This document shows, piece after piece, positions 1-10,018 of a stretch of 23,857 bases of DNA. Where the stretch lies: assembly GCA_036897625.1 (NCBI GenBank), contig JAYMTA010000822.1, positions 1 to 23,857 of the forward strand, in the 5' to 3' direction. This DNA is from Pelargonium cotyledonis (Eukaryota > Streptophyta > Magnoliopsida > Geraniales > Geraniaceae). Below the pieces are notes generated by a model. It worked only from the letters and a program-made list of their open reading frames with translations. It was not told where the DNA came from and searched no databases. The position numbers were made by a program, and so were the translations under genes. Numbering within the stretch: the stretch's first letter is position 1; the number at the start of each line of letters is the position of its first letter.

Positions 1-1715
1 AAACAAGTTATCGGGTGAAATTCCTAGCAGTCTTGGTCGTTGTGTAAGTTTAGAAGTACTAGACATGATGGGAAACAACTTTCATGGCACCATCCCTTCC
101 TCTTTAGGATCCTTGAAAGGTATGAAGTATTTGGATCTTTCTCGAAACAATTTATCCGGTCAAATTCCAAAGTTTCTAGAGAATCTCGTCTTGTTAGAGA
201 ATTTGAATCTTTCATTCAATGATTTTGTTGGCATGGTACCATTGGAAGGTGCCTTCAAAAATGTGAGTGCAATTTCAGTTGAAGGAAACAATAAGTTGTG
301 TGGAGGAATTCAAGAACTTCATCTTCCAATTTGCAGCTTCAATGAGTTTGCTAAGAATAAGAGACTGACTCATAAGTTGAAAATCATGATTATCTCTATA
401 GTTTTGGCACTTCTTGGAGCAGTTTTGGTGATTATCTCTATAGTTTTGGCACGAAAGAGACGCGCCAAGATTGCATCAACTACTTCAGAGAACTCACTAT
501 TGCAAGTCTCGTACCGAGCTCTTTTCAAAGCTACTGATGGGTTCTCTTCGTCTAATTTGATCGGTGTAGGTAGTTTTTCTTCTGTATATAAAGGGACTCT
601 AGATCAAGACCGAGTTGTGGCAGTTAAGGTATTCAACCTTCAACGACGAGGTGCTTTTAGGAGTTTCATTGCTGAGTGCGAGGCAATGAAGAACATCAGA
701 CATCGCAATCTAGTGAAGGTAATAACAGCATGTTCGAGCATTGATGTTGATGGTAATGATTTCAAGGCGCTAGTCTACGAGTTAATGGTCAACGGAAGCT
801 TAGAGGAATGGTTGCATCCTACTCGAGAAGCAAATGATGTTCTTGGTGTAACAAGGAAGCTGAGTCTTCTTCAAAGACTAAATATTGCCATTGATGTAGC
901 TTCTGGCCTAGATTATCTACATCATCAATATTGTCAAACACCAATTGTTCATTGTGACCTCAAGCCTAGCAATGTTCTTTTGGATGGTGAATTGGTAGCA
1001 CAAATTGGTGACTTTGGCCTGGTTAAATTCCTTTCAGAGGAGATCAACATTGCATCTCAAACAAGTTCTATTGGAGTAAGAGGAACAATTGGTTATGCTG
1101 CTCCAGGTAATAGACTTTGACTTGCTCAAAATATTATCATCTTTTGTTACATGAACTCTTACAATAACTTTAAAAGTGTGTTTGTTTCTATTTTTATGTA
1201 GAGTATGGCATGGGAAGTGAGGTGTCGACTCATGGTGATGTGTATAGCTATGGTATTCTTTTACTCGAGATGTTTTCTGGGAAGAAACCTACAGATAACA
1301 TGTTCGCTGACAGCACGAATCTTCGTGATTATGTGAAGAGAGCTCTGCCTCAGCATGTTGAAGACATTGCTGAACCAATGCTTCTTGATGGAAGAGAAGA
1401 AAATGAGACTGAAACTAGCAGTGAGAGAAATCAGAAAGTTATTGAATCATTGGTGCTGATTTTGGGAATTGGAATTGCTTGTTCAGAAGAAACACCAACA
1501 GAAAGAATGAACATCAGTGATGTGTTAGCAAAGTTGCTTGTGATCAGAGACAAGCTCACTGATAACGGAGGGCGTGGACGTAGAGCTCAGGTAAACCAAT
1601 CAATTAACCATCAGTTAAGAGCATGCCAAGGTCACTTTTTTTTTTCAAGATTGTGCTATAGTTTTCTTGTTTTATGTATGTACAGGTTCCCGGGACGCGT
1701 ATCCAAGAAGTTTGA
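1..1715 (+). CDS. LRR receptor-like kinase, subfamily XII type, 5'-partial (exons 1-1106, 1202-1590, 1686-1715)
   Basis: This is the 3' part of a plasma-membrane pattern-recognition-type receptor kinase; the reading frame begins at base 2 and gives 507 visible residues. In order: the last LRRs, a Cys-containing LRR cap (LCGG), a membrane span at about residues 126-151, a basic stop-transfer RKRR, then a Ser/Thr kinase with VAVKVF lysine, HCDLKPSN catalytic loop, DFG and APE. HCD instead of HRD makes it a non-RD kinase, typical of immune receptors such as EFR and Xa21. Intron 1 (1107-1201) splits the Glu codon of APE (G|AG). Intron 2 (1591-1685) precedes a 10-codon last exon encoding VPGTRIQEV and TGA; reading through instead gives a non-homologous tail. 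Oddities are the third glycine of the P-loop replaced by Ser (GVGSFSSV) and a repeat in the membrane span. It is probably functional, but the 5' half is outside the window. Confidence 0.93.
388..452 (+). repeat. Short direct repeat within the transmembrane-coding segment
   Basis: A 23-bp sequence at 388-410 recurs exactly at 430-452, 42 bp (14 codons) later and in frame. It encodes IISIVLA twice, so the span reads IISIVLA-LLGAVLV-IISIVLA. The paralogues in this window have a W-L-R-K-K end at this place, which is missing here. This suggests a small duplication or conversion that rebuilt the inner end of the membrane helix. Confidence 0.85.
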
Positions 1716-1894
1716 CAGTTCGATGCCTGCTTGTTTGGAGACATGATTTGATTCAGATTGCTTCTAGTTTTGATCTTTCTTTGTGTACACAAACACTCTG
1801 TGATTGCACCAAAATAAGCTTTGTCAGCATCTTAGCTTATCCTTAGAGTTGAATCCTTGATTATTGTCTGAATATCAGTAACAATTTATGATGA

Positions 1895-1900
1895 AATAAA
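1895..1900 (+). terminator. Putative polyadenylation signal of the first LRR-RLK
   Basis: AATAAA lies about 180 nt downstream of the TGA at 1713-1715, a normal distance for a plant 3' UTR. It is an inference from the hexamer alone. Confidence 0.4.
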
Positions 1901-2514
1901 GTTATGAAGAAAGTACTTGTTGAAGCCAACATTTTCACCCAAATAATGAACTTATTAACAAGTTTATTAGAAGTAAAATAGCTCCATAAATTCTGATAAT
2001 AATAATTAAAAAAACACCATAAACTATTATCACAGAGAGTTTGCTTTGAACTGAGTACTGTGTTGCTAAAATGTGCAAGCAAGTGTGGTCTAACCATTTT
2101 TCAAGTTAGCTATGATTTCCACATTGGTTGATGATTGGCATGTTTAGCTCAGCTGGATGGCCATTTTTTTATTAATTCTTTTTATGTACACTATAGCTTA
2201 TGTACATAATTTTTCCACTAGTCTTTGGTTAGTGCATGACACTTACTACAAAATCATGCTGTCTCCAAAGTTTACAGCAATGCCACTATCTTGGCCTACT
2301 TCATGAATATTCAAAAGTGTTATCTGGATGGGCATTTTCTTTTATTTTCCTAATTATTCTATCAAATAATAATTGGTAACAACCAAACCCAAAGATTAGT
2401 TAATATTTCAAGAGATTTTGTTTTTTTGTGAGATCGTGAAGTCGACTCTAACATCTTAAATTGATTAGTCATAAGCCCGCATAAAAAAAATATCAAACAC
2501 CAACCGGTTCTCGC

Positions 2515-2600
2515 CACGTATCAGCTCATGAGTTGGATCCACCTCAATCATCTCCTAAAGAAATAAATAAAGAAAGCCAAGAATAGACCACCACTTGACT
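2515..2600 (+). promoter_or_regulatory. Possible promoter elements of the small ORF (CACGTA core, W-box)
   Basis: CACGTA (ABRE/G-box-like core) is at 2515-2520 and TTGACT (W-box) at 2595-2600, followed by an A/T-rich stretch near 2601-2635 that could serve as a TATA region. Short motifs occur by chance, so this is weak. Confidence 0.25.
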
Positions 2601-2683
2601 TTAAAAAATACAAGACAAATGATAAAATACAAAAAAGACTCTTACTTAAACCTTAAACCACACCTCAGCATAACAACATTCTC

Positions 2684-2712
2684 AAAAAAAAAAAAAACAC
2701 ACACACACACAA
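2684..2712 (+). repeat. Simple repeat: A-tract followed by (CA)n
   Basis: A run of 14 A is followed by about seven CA units, just before a pyrimidine-rich stretch and the small ORF. It is probably part of the 5' leader and a likely microsatellite. Confidence 0.85.
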
Positions 2713-2749
2713 CTGTTTCTTTTTCCTCTGTTAGTCCAAGGATTCTTTC

Positions 2750-2878
2750 ATGGCTGGTTTTGAGGAGCAGGTGAAGCTGAGAGCCAAGGGGCTCAAGATC
2801 TTCTTCAAGAAGAGTGTGAAAATTGTGGGAGATTCATGCAAGAAAGGCTGGCACAAGGTCAAGCATATCAGAGGTTGA
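2750..2878 (+). CDS. Small basic peptide, 42 residues, unknown function
   Basis: A 42-codon ORF that I do not recognise with certainty. The start ATG at 2750 has G at +4 and an in-frame TAG at 2732-2734, so the ORF cannot extend upstream. The peptide has 12 Lys/Arg against 3 Asp/Glu, a hydrophobic/basic periodicity (LKIFFKKSVKIV) that would form an amphipathic helix, one Cys (30) and a GWHKVKHIRG end. There is no signal peptide and no clear membrane span. The leader is A/CA-rich then CT-rich, as in many plant 5' UTRs, and a T-rich 3' UTR follows. It lies between convergent RLK genes and shows no similarity to them. It may be a conserved plant small protein or part of a short transcript; a non-coding RNA with a chance ORF is the alternative. 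Confidence 0.55.
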   Translation: MAGFEEQVKLRAKGLKIFFKKSVKIVGDSCKKGWHKVKHIRG

Positions 2879-3348
2879 TGCTGCAGATCACACAACACCA
2901 ACTCTACTTTCTTTTTTTTTTTTCTTTTTTTTTTTTGTGTTATAATTTTATCTTCATGTAAAAAAGATCTGTGATTTATATTTTCATTTTTTGGGGGGAT
3001 TTGTATTTGTTGAATACTCTTTGCAGGTTTTGTTTTTGTCAGTTGGGTATGTCTTTGAATCTTGTAGACTCTATCAGAATTTGAGATTTGATTTGTTCAT
3101 AATTTGAGTTTTAGTTGTTTTGTTGGTCTACTAAGGAGTTTGGTTCTCATATTTATTTTCAAGTGAAAACATTATATCCAAATATCCATCCATCAGGTAA
3201 TCACAGAGATTATCTTTGGTAAGTACTTTTTTCATAAATTGAATTCATCACAAACTATTACGGAAATTTGTAGAAAATAAGCAACCAACACCACTGAAAG
3301 TACACAATCTGAATGCTAACAAAGTTTATTCGGGTTTGATTAAGTCAC
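2879..3348. other. Intergenic: likely 3' UTR of the small ORF, then downstream flank of the RLK pseudogene
   Basis: T-rich runs at about 2910-2936 and general T/G-rich sequence fit a plant 3' UTR. No ORF of note is present. The right end (3244-3328) repeats sequence found at 10985-11061, and the usual third RLK exon is absent here. Confidence 0.5.
3244..3328. repeat. Downstream-flank repeat, copy A (matches 10985-11061)
   Basis: The core 'tcatcacaaactattac' and several following blocks (gcaacc, acaccact, gtacacaatct, acaaagttta) occur in the same order at 10985-11061. Both copies lie downstream of - strand RLK pseudogenes, so they are duplicated 3' flanks. Copy A is only about 20 bp from exon 2, copy B about 310 bp beyond exon 3, which places a deletion here. 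Confidence 0.75.
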
Positions 3349-6300
3349 CTGAGCTCTATGTCCACGCCGTCTGTTATCAATCGAGCTTGTCCTTGATCAC
3401 AAGCAACTTTGCTAACACATCACTGATGTTCATTCTTTCTGTTGGTGTTTCTTCCGAACAAGCGATTCCAATTCCAAAAATCAGAACCAACGAGTTTATG
3501 ACCTTGCGATTTCTCTCATCACTAGTATGATCAGACACATCTTCTTCTCTTCTGTCAAGAAGCATCGCTCAGCAATGTCTGCAACATGCTGAGGTAGGGC
3601 TTTCTTCACATAGTTATGAAGATTCATGTTGTCACTGAACATCTCATCAGTAGGTCTCTTCCCAGAGAACATCTCGAGTATAAGGATACCATAGCTATAC
3701 ACATCACCATGAGTTGACACCTCACTTCCCATTCCATACTCTACATATACAAAAATGTGTATATGTAATAAACACATTGTTTATGACATATAAAAGAAGA
3801 TAATAAGAGTTCGGAAGTGTATTTGTTACCCGGAGCAGCATAATTTGTGTTGTTGATTTCCTCTGAAAGGAACTTCACCAGCCCAAAGTCACCAACTTGT
3901 GCTGTCATTTCGTCGTCTAGAAGAACATTACTTGGCTTGAGGTCACAATGAACAATTGGTGTCCGGCAATACTGATAATGAAGATAATCTAGAGCATTAG
4001 CTACACCAATGGCAATGTTTAGTCTTTGCATAAGACTCAACTTCCTTACATCAACTGATTCAGGAATAGGATGCAACGACTCCTCTAGGCTCCCGTTGAC
4101 CATAAACTCGTAGACGAGTGCCTTGAAATCATTGCCATGAATATCAATACTCGAACATGCTGTAATGACCTAAATAGATTGCGATGCCTGATATTCTTCA
4201 TTGCCTTACACTCAGCAACGAAACTTGTAAAAGCTCCTCGCCGCTGAGGTTGAATACTTTAACTGCCACAACTCGGTCTTCATCTAGAGTTCCCTTGTAG
4301 ACATAACCAAAACTACCAACTCCAATCAAATTAGATGAAGAGAATCCATCAGTAGCTTTGAGAAGTGTTTGGTAGGACACCTGCAATAGCGAGTTGTCCG
4401 AAGTCGTTGAAGCAATCTTCTCGTGACTTTTCTTTCTTAACCAAAAGAGAAGTGAAGTAGCTACCACAACTGCACCAAGAAACGCCAAAACTATAGAGAT
4501 AATGATTTTCAACCTACTGCTCAATCTCTTAAAAGTTGCAAACTTTTAGGTGAAATTCTTGGATCCCTCCACACAACTCTTTGTTTCCTTCAACTGAAGT
4601 CACACTTGCATCTTTAAAGGCGCCTTCTTCGGGTACCATGCCAACAAAATTATTGAAAGAAAGGTTTAGGTACTTGAGCAAAACTAGATCTTGTAGAAAC
4701 TCTGGAATTCTCCCCGAAAAGTAGTTGTTAGATAGATCAAAATACTCTAGACCTTTCAAAGAGCTTAAAGATGAAGGAATGGTGCCATGAAAGAAGTTAT
4801 TATCCATGCTAAGCCTCTCCAAACTTACGCAACTGCCAAGACTATTAGGAATTCCCCCTGATAATCTATTACTTGATACAAAGAATGCGCCAAGATTTTT
4901 TAGATTTCCGACTTCCACGGGTAAGGCACCAGTGAAATGATTGTCAGACAAGTCAAGTTCAATGGCCAAGATGAGATAGTGAAAAGTTGTGCAGGAATGG
5001 TACCATTGATATTGTTCTTGCCAATATTCAATGTTAACAAATTCGTGCAATTCGCCAAACTTTGAGGTATGCTACCTTCAAGCTTGTTGTCCTCCAAATT
5101 CAAAACTATCAGTTGCTTTAAATTTCCAACTGAAGATGGAATGTTTCCTGTCAATTCATTTTCTCCTAAAAACAATTCATGTAGCCTTTGAAGATTTCCA
5201 ATATCTTTTGGAATGCTACCAGAGAGATGGTTTTTGGAGATTCCTAGAGTTTCCAAGTTTTTGAGTTTAGCTACACCAGCTGGAATTGCTCCTAGAATTT
5301 GATTGTTTTCCATTGACAACATAAGCAGTTTGCTTGACAAGTTGCCAATAGATTCGGGCAAAACTCCACCCAAATTGTTGCTGGAGCATTGGAAAATTTG
5401 TAAACCAGTAGCATTGGTGAGAGAGGAAAGGAAGCTCAAGTCATCGGCTTCTCCAAATCCCAAAGAGTTATTGGCTAAAACGAAAGCTCGGAGGTCATGA
5501 GGCTTATCTAAATTTGGCACTTTTCCCGTAAGATTGTTCACTCCAAGATAAACTTGCTCTATCTTTGAGGCATTGGACAACGAGGAAGGAATGGAACCAG
5601 CGAAATGGTTAGAATAAATACTAAAGAAGGTGAGCTTCGGGAAATTGATGAACAAGTCCGAGGGAAGACTCCCATGGAGTTGGTTTGTTCCCACATGAAA
5701 TCTCTCCATAGAAGAGAGATTGAAAATTGATGGAGGGATGGTACTTTCAAGCCCATTTTCAGCTATTCCAAGAGTTTTGAGGTGTTTCAAGTTGCCAAGA
5801 GTGTAGGGTATAGGCCCACTTAAATAATTTGTTATCAGAAACAATGTGACAAGGGATGACAAATTTCCGAATGAAGAAGGAATTGCACCTATAAAATTAT
5901 TGTGACGAATAGATAGTACCTGAAGTTTTGGCAATGACCCGAGCTCGGGTGGAATTTTTCCTGACAGCAAGTTTAAATCCAAGTTGATGTACATCAAGTT
6001 GTGACAACTTGTTATATTGACAGGAAACTCTCCACCAAGAGAATTGTTTGGAAGGGACCAAATTTGCAGTCTGCGCAAGCGACCTACTTCGGGGGGAATC
6101 TCATTGCTCAAGCTGTTGTTTTGGAGGTTGACTTCTATGAGGAAGCTTAGATTACCAATGAATGGAGATATGGATCCAGCTAGTTTACTTGATCGTAGGT
6201 CGAGTACAGTGACTCTTTGGTGCCTACGAGCACATGTAACGCCGCGCCATTGGCAGAAATGGATGGAGTTGTTCCATGAGCTCAACGCCCCGAGAGGATC

Positions 6301-6429
6301 ATCAATGCTGGCCTTGAATGCAAGCAAGGCTAGCCTATCCGTCTCATTGGTGTGAACTGCAGAAGAGGATGAGAGAAAGTAGAGGAAAAGAGCAAGAAGA
6401 TAGAATAAGCAGAGATGTGAAGAAAACAT
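3349..6429 (-). pseudogene. LRR receptor-like kinase pseudogene, subfamily XII type (exon 1 3830-6429, exon 2 3349-3740)
   Basis: Nearly full-length relative of the intact RLK at 6826-9961: signal peptide, LRRNT with HFCQWRGVTC, about 22 LRRs, membrane span, non-RD kinase with HCDLKPSN, and the 89-nt phase-1 intron 3741-3829. The frame is broken repeatedly. I see a 1-nt loss near 4968 (LRR 18), a small deletion plus shift near 4529 giving a TAA before the membrane span, 1-nt losses near 4247 (after VFNL) and 4170 (NLVKV), a 1-nt loss near 3571, and a 1-nt gain near 3380. The activation loop lacks about 14 residues in frame (NNTN joined to YAAP). Exon 3 is missing. I set the start at MFSSHL (6429) because ATGs at 6456 and 6519 lie too close to, or upstream of, the TATA box; the MDSK start of the paralogues is lost. 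Confidence 0.9.
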
Positions 6430-6466
6430 TTTGGAATATGCACAATGTTTTGTCATTTTGGTAACA

Positions 6467-6572
6467 TATTTATATAAACTTGAAGAGAAACTACTATGCA
6501 TTTTCGTGCCCGCCTTCACAGTAACTACTCTTGACTTATCCTTCTAGCTTTTTATGCTTGTACACTTTGACT
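6467..6572 (-). promoter_or_regulatory. Promoter block of the RLK pseudogene: TATA box and two W-boxes
   Basis: On the - strand, tatataaata (6467-6476) is a TATA box about 40 nt upstream of the MFSS start. TTGACT W-box cores occur at 6531-6536 and 6567-6572 (+ strand reading). The block is closely repeated upstream of the intact RLK at 10019-10126, so these are conserved or co-duplicated promoter elements. W-boxes are bound by WRKY factors in defence genes. Confidence 0.6.
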
Positions 6573-6745
6573 TTTGATAAAGAAAACAGCCTGATTCTTA
6601 GTATTTTGTGATTCCATTGCTTTCTTTTTACAGAAGATGACTAGACATGGACAAATAAAACCAAGACCTTTAGTATATAATATGACAGAATATGAATCAC
6701 GCAGATGACCCTTGTCTTGTCTCAAAACAAGCAGCTATCGAATAG
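6573..6745. other. Short spacer between RLK genes
   Basis: Region between the promoter block of the pseudogene and the vestigial exon of the next RLK; no feature seen. Confidence 0.4.
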
Positions 6746-6775
6746 TCAAACTTCTGGAATATGCGTCTTGGGTAC
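6746..6775 (-). other. Stranded micro-exon 3 of the intact LRR-RLK
   Basis: Thirty bases preceded on the - strand by a pyrimidine/ATGTATGTACAG acceptor encode VPKTHIPEV and TGA, matching exon 3 of the first RLK (VPGTRIQEV). The donor at the end of exon 2, CAG|GTAA in the paralogues, here reads CAG|ATAA, so this exon cannot be joined in the usual way. Confidence 0.8.
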
Positions 6776-6825
6776 CTGTACATACATAAACAAGGAAATG
6801 TTGCATAATTTTGAAGATAAGGAAC

Positions 6826-9800
6826 CTAAGCTGATGTTATAGATTTTGTTATCTGAGCTCTACGCCCGCACCCTTCGTTATCAGTGAGCTTCTCCCGGAT
6901 CACATGCAACTTTGCTAAAGCGTCGGTGATGTTCATTCTCTCTGTTGGCATTTCTTCGGAACAAGCAATTCCAATTCCAAAAATCTGAGCCAATAACTCA
7001 CAACTATCAAGAAGCATTAGTTCAACAATGTCCTCAACATGCTGAGGCAAGCTTTTCTTCACATAGTCACGAAGGTTCATGTTGCCATCAAACATATTAT
7101 CAGTAGGCTTCTTCCCCGAAAACATCTCGAGTAAAAGGATACCATAGCTATACATATCACCATGAGTTGACACTTCACTTCCCATTCCATACTCTACATA
7201 TTTACAAAGAGTTGCATATAAAAAATATTGCATAAGCTGATCATGTGATAAAAGAAGAAAATAACAGTCTATTACCTGGAGCAGCATAACCGATTGTTCC
7301 TCGTACTCCAGCAGAGCTTGCTTGACTTGTATTTGTGTTGTTGTTCACCTCTGAAAGGAACTTCACCAGCCCAAAGTCACCTACTCGTGCTGTCATTTCA
7401 TCTTCAAGAAGAACATTACTAGGCTTGAGATCACAATGAACAATTGGCGTCTGGCAGTACTGATGATGAAGATAATCTAGAGCACAAGCTACATCAATGG
7501 CAACATTTAGTCTCTGAACAAGATTCAACTTCCTTCTAACATCATGGACATCGGATTCAGAACTAGGATGCAACCACTCCTCTAAGCTCCCGTTGACCAT
7601 AAACTCGTAGACGAGTGCTTTGAAATCGTTGCCATGAATATCAATACTCGAACATGCTGTTATTACCTTAACAAGATTCCGATGTCTGATATTCTTCATT
7701 GCCTCACACTCAGCAACGAAACTGTTTAAAGCTCCTCGTCGCTGAAGGTTGAATACTTTAATTGCCACAACTCGTTCTTCATCTAGAGTTCCCTTGTAGA
7801 CAGAACCAAAACTACCAACACCAATCAAATTAGATGAAGAGAACCTATCAGTAGCCTCGAGAAGTGTTTGGTAGGACACCTGCAACATTGAGTTCTTTGA
7901 AGAAGTTGATGATGTCTTGTCCCTTTTCTTTCTTAACCAAAAGAGAAGTGAAGCAGTAGCTATCACAGCTGCTCCAAGAAATACAAAAACTGTAGGGATT
8001 ATGATTTTCAAGCTACGGCGCAATCTCTTCTCCTTTGCACTCTCACTGATCTTGCAATCTTGCAGTTTGAATTGTGGAATTCCTCCACATAACGCGTCAT
8101 TTCCCTCCAGTGAAGTCGCACTTGCATTCTTGAAGGCACCTTCTTCCGGCACCAAGCCCACAAAATTGTTGAAAGAAAGGTTTAGATGCTTCAGCAAAAC
8201 CAAATGCTCGAGAAACTTTGGAATTTCACCCGATAAATTGTTGTGAGAAAGATCTAAATAATCCAAAGCTCTTAAAGAGCTTAATGATGATGGAATGGAG
8301 CCGTGAAAGAAATTGTTATCCATTTTCAAGTTCTCTATACTTGCACAATCGCCAAGACTACTAGGAATTCTACCCGATAATCTATTGCCCGAAACATACA
8401 ATGTGCCTAGTTTTTTCAGATTTCCAACTTCAACGGGTAAGGCACCCGTCAAATGATTATAGGTTAAGTCAAGCGCAATGGCTATAGATGTGATGTTGAA
8501 GAGTTGTGCAGGAATGGTACCATTGATGCTATTATGATGAACTGACAAGAACATTAAGTTCGTGCAATTCCCCAAACTTGGCGGTATGATACCATGAAGC
8601 TTGTTGCTCATCAACTCTAACTTTACCAAGAGCTCTAACTTTCCAATCCAAGATGGAATGTTTCCTGTTAACTCATTCTGGCCCAAGTAGAGTAGTGTCA
8701 GGTTTCGAAGATTTGCAATGTCTTTCGGGATGTTGCCAGAGAGATGGTTATATGACATTGACAAGACTTCCAAGTTCTTGAGCTGGCCTATAGCAGCGGG
8801 AATTGGTCCGAAAATTTGATTCTCTTCGGCTGCCAATAAGAGTAGATGGCTTGACAAGTTGCCCACAGAGTCTGGCAATACTCCAAACAAATTGTTACTA
8901 GTGATTTGCAACCGGCGTAAGCTAGTTGCATTAGTGAGAGAGGAAAGGAAGCTCAAATCATCTGCTTTCCCAAATCCTAGAGAGTTAAAGGCCACATTAA
9001 AAACAAGGAGCTCATGAAGTTTCTCCACATTCGGCACTTCCCCAGTTAGATTGTTGTATTGAAGATAAAGTTTCTCCAAATTTGATGCATTTGATAATGA
9101 GGAAGGAATGGAACCATGGAACCGGTTTCTACCAATGCTAAAGAAGGCAATTTGTGGAAAACAGGTGAACAAATCTAAGGGAAGACTGCCATGGAGTTGG
9201 TTTAGTCCCACATCAAGTTCCTCCATAGAGGAGATATTGAAAATTGATGGAGGGATGGTACCCTCAAACCCATTACCAGCTATGGAAAAAACAATGAGGT
9301 TTTTAAGGTTTCCAAGGGTGGAGGGTATAGACCCACTTAGATGATTCACTGATAGACCTAAAGCAACAAGGGAAGACATGTTCCCTAAAAAAGAAGGGAT
9401 GGTGCCTATAAGGTTATTACTGTAAGCAAGGAATACCTGAAGTTTAATCAATGAGTTGAGCTCCAATGGAATTTTTCCTCCTAACTCGTTGAAAGATAGC
9501 CCGAGTTTGATGAGTTTGTGGCAACTTGATAAGTTGGCCGGAATTGGTCCTACGAGAGAATTGTTGGAGACATCAAAAGTTTGTAGCCTACGCAAACGGC
9601 CCACTTCAGGAGGAATTTCATTGCGGATGCTGTTGTTTTGGAGAAAAATCTCAGTGAGGAAGCTTAAGTTTCCGATGTATGGAGATATTGATCCGACCAG
9701 GTTACGAGACTCAAGGTCTAGTACAGTGACTCTTTGGCGCCTACGAGTACATGTAACTCCACTCCACTGACAGAAATGGATGGAGTTGTTCCATGAGCCC

Positions 9801-9961
9801 AACGCCCCGAGTGGATCATCAGTAATGCTCGCCTTGAACGCAAGCAAGGCTAATCGATCAGTCTCGTTGCTAAGAATTGCACAAGAGGCTGAATGGAAGC
9901 AAAAGGAAAGAGCAAGAATATAGAAGAAGCAGAGATGTGAAGAAAACATTTTGGAATCCAT
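6826..9961 (-). CDS. LRR receptor-like kinase, subfamily XII type, complete (exon 1 7276-9961, exon 2 6826-7193)
   Basis: The only complete open RLK in the window, 1017 residues, a probable cell-surface immune receptor. Signal peptide about residues 1-28; LRRNT with HFCQWSGVTC (about 32-74); about 22 LRRs (77-612); LRR cap with paired Cys (625, 636); membrane span about 652-676; kinase from about 710 with P-loop GVGSFGSV (714-721), Lys735, non-RD HCDLKPSN (842-849), DFG (862-864) and APE (894-896). The 82-nt intron 7194-7275 splits the APE Glu codon. The start MDSK is shared with the RLK at 17117 and lies about 60 nt downstream of a TATA box. Two oddities: exon 2 lacks about 19 residues between LLD and the FGIGIACSE block, and the last donor is mutated so the protein ends RAQITKSITSA. 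Family closest to At3g47570-like receptors; ligand unknown. Substrate competence is uncertain because of the C-lobe deletion. Confidence 0.92.
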
Positions 9962-10018
9962 ATGGGAAATGGAAAGACAAGTTGTTGATACTCTCCTATG
10001 AGATATGGTTTTGGTAAC

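Larger units (their letters stand above)
1901..2749. other. Intergenic region; 5' flank and leader of the small ORF
   Basis: AT-rich spacer between the first RLK and the small ORF. I see no long ORF and no clear transposon ends. Two stretches near 2150 and 2320 share a loose match around 'ctggatggScatttt'. The last 200 bp look like a promoter and leader. Confidence 0.5.

Noticed and set aside
1686..1746. Unspliced C-terminal extension of the first RLK ending at 1746
   Set aside because: Splicing 1591-1685 gives a short tail conserved in four copies, whereas the unspliced tail is not conserved.
2145..2156. tagctcagctgg, a perfect tRNA A-box-like string
   Set aside because: No B-box, acceptor stem or cloverleaf follows; the next 60 bases are T/A-rich.
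2684..2712. A-tract plus CA repeat as a retrotransposon tail
   Set aside because: No element body or target-site duplication is seen; it fits a microsatellite in a 5' leader.
3336..3530. ORFs antisense to the RLKs (also 5031-5500, 6017-6355, 7917-8246, 9108-9770, 15695-15937)
   Set aside because: They are shadows of LRR or kinase coding sequence on the other strand, with no recognisable product.
6457..6519. Upstream ATGs (6519, 6456) as start of the RLK pseudogene
   Set aside because: The first lies upstream of the TATA box and the second only about 10 nt past it; neither peptide matches the paralogues, while MFSSHL does.
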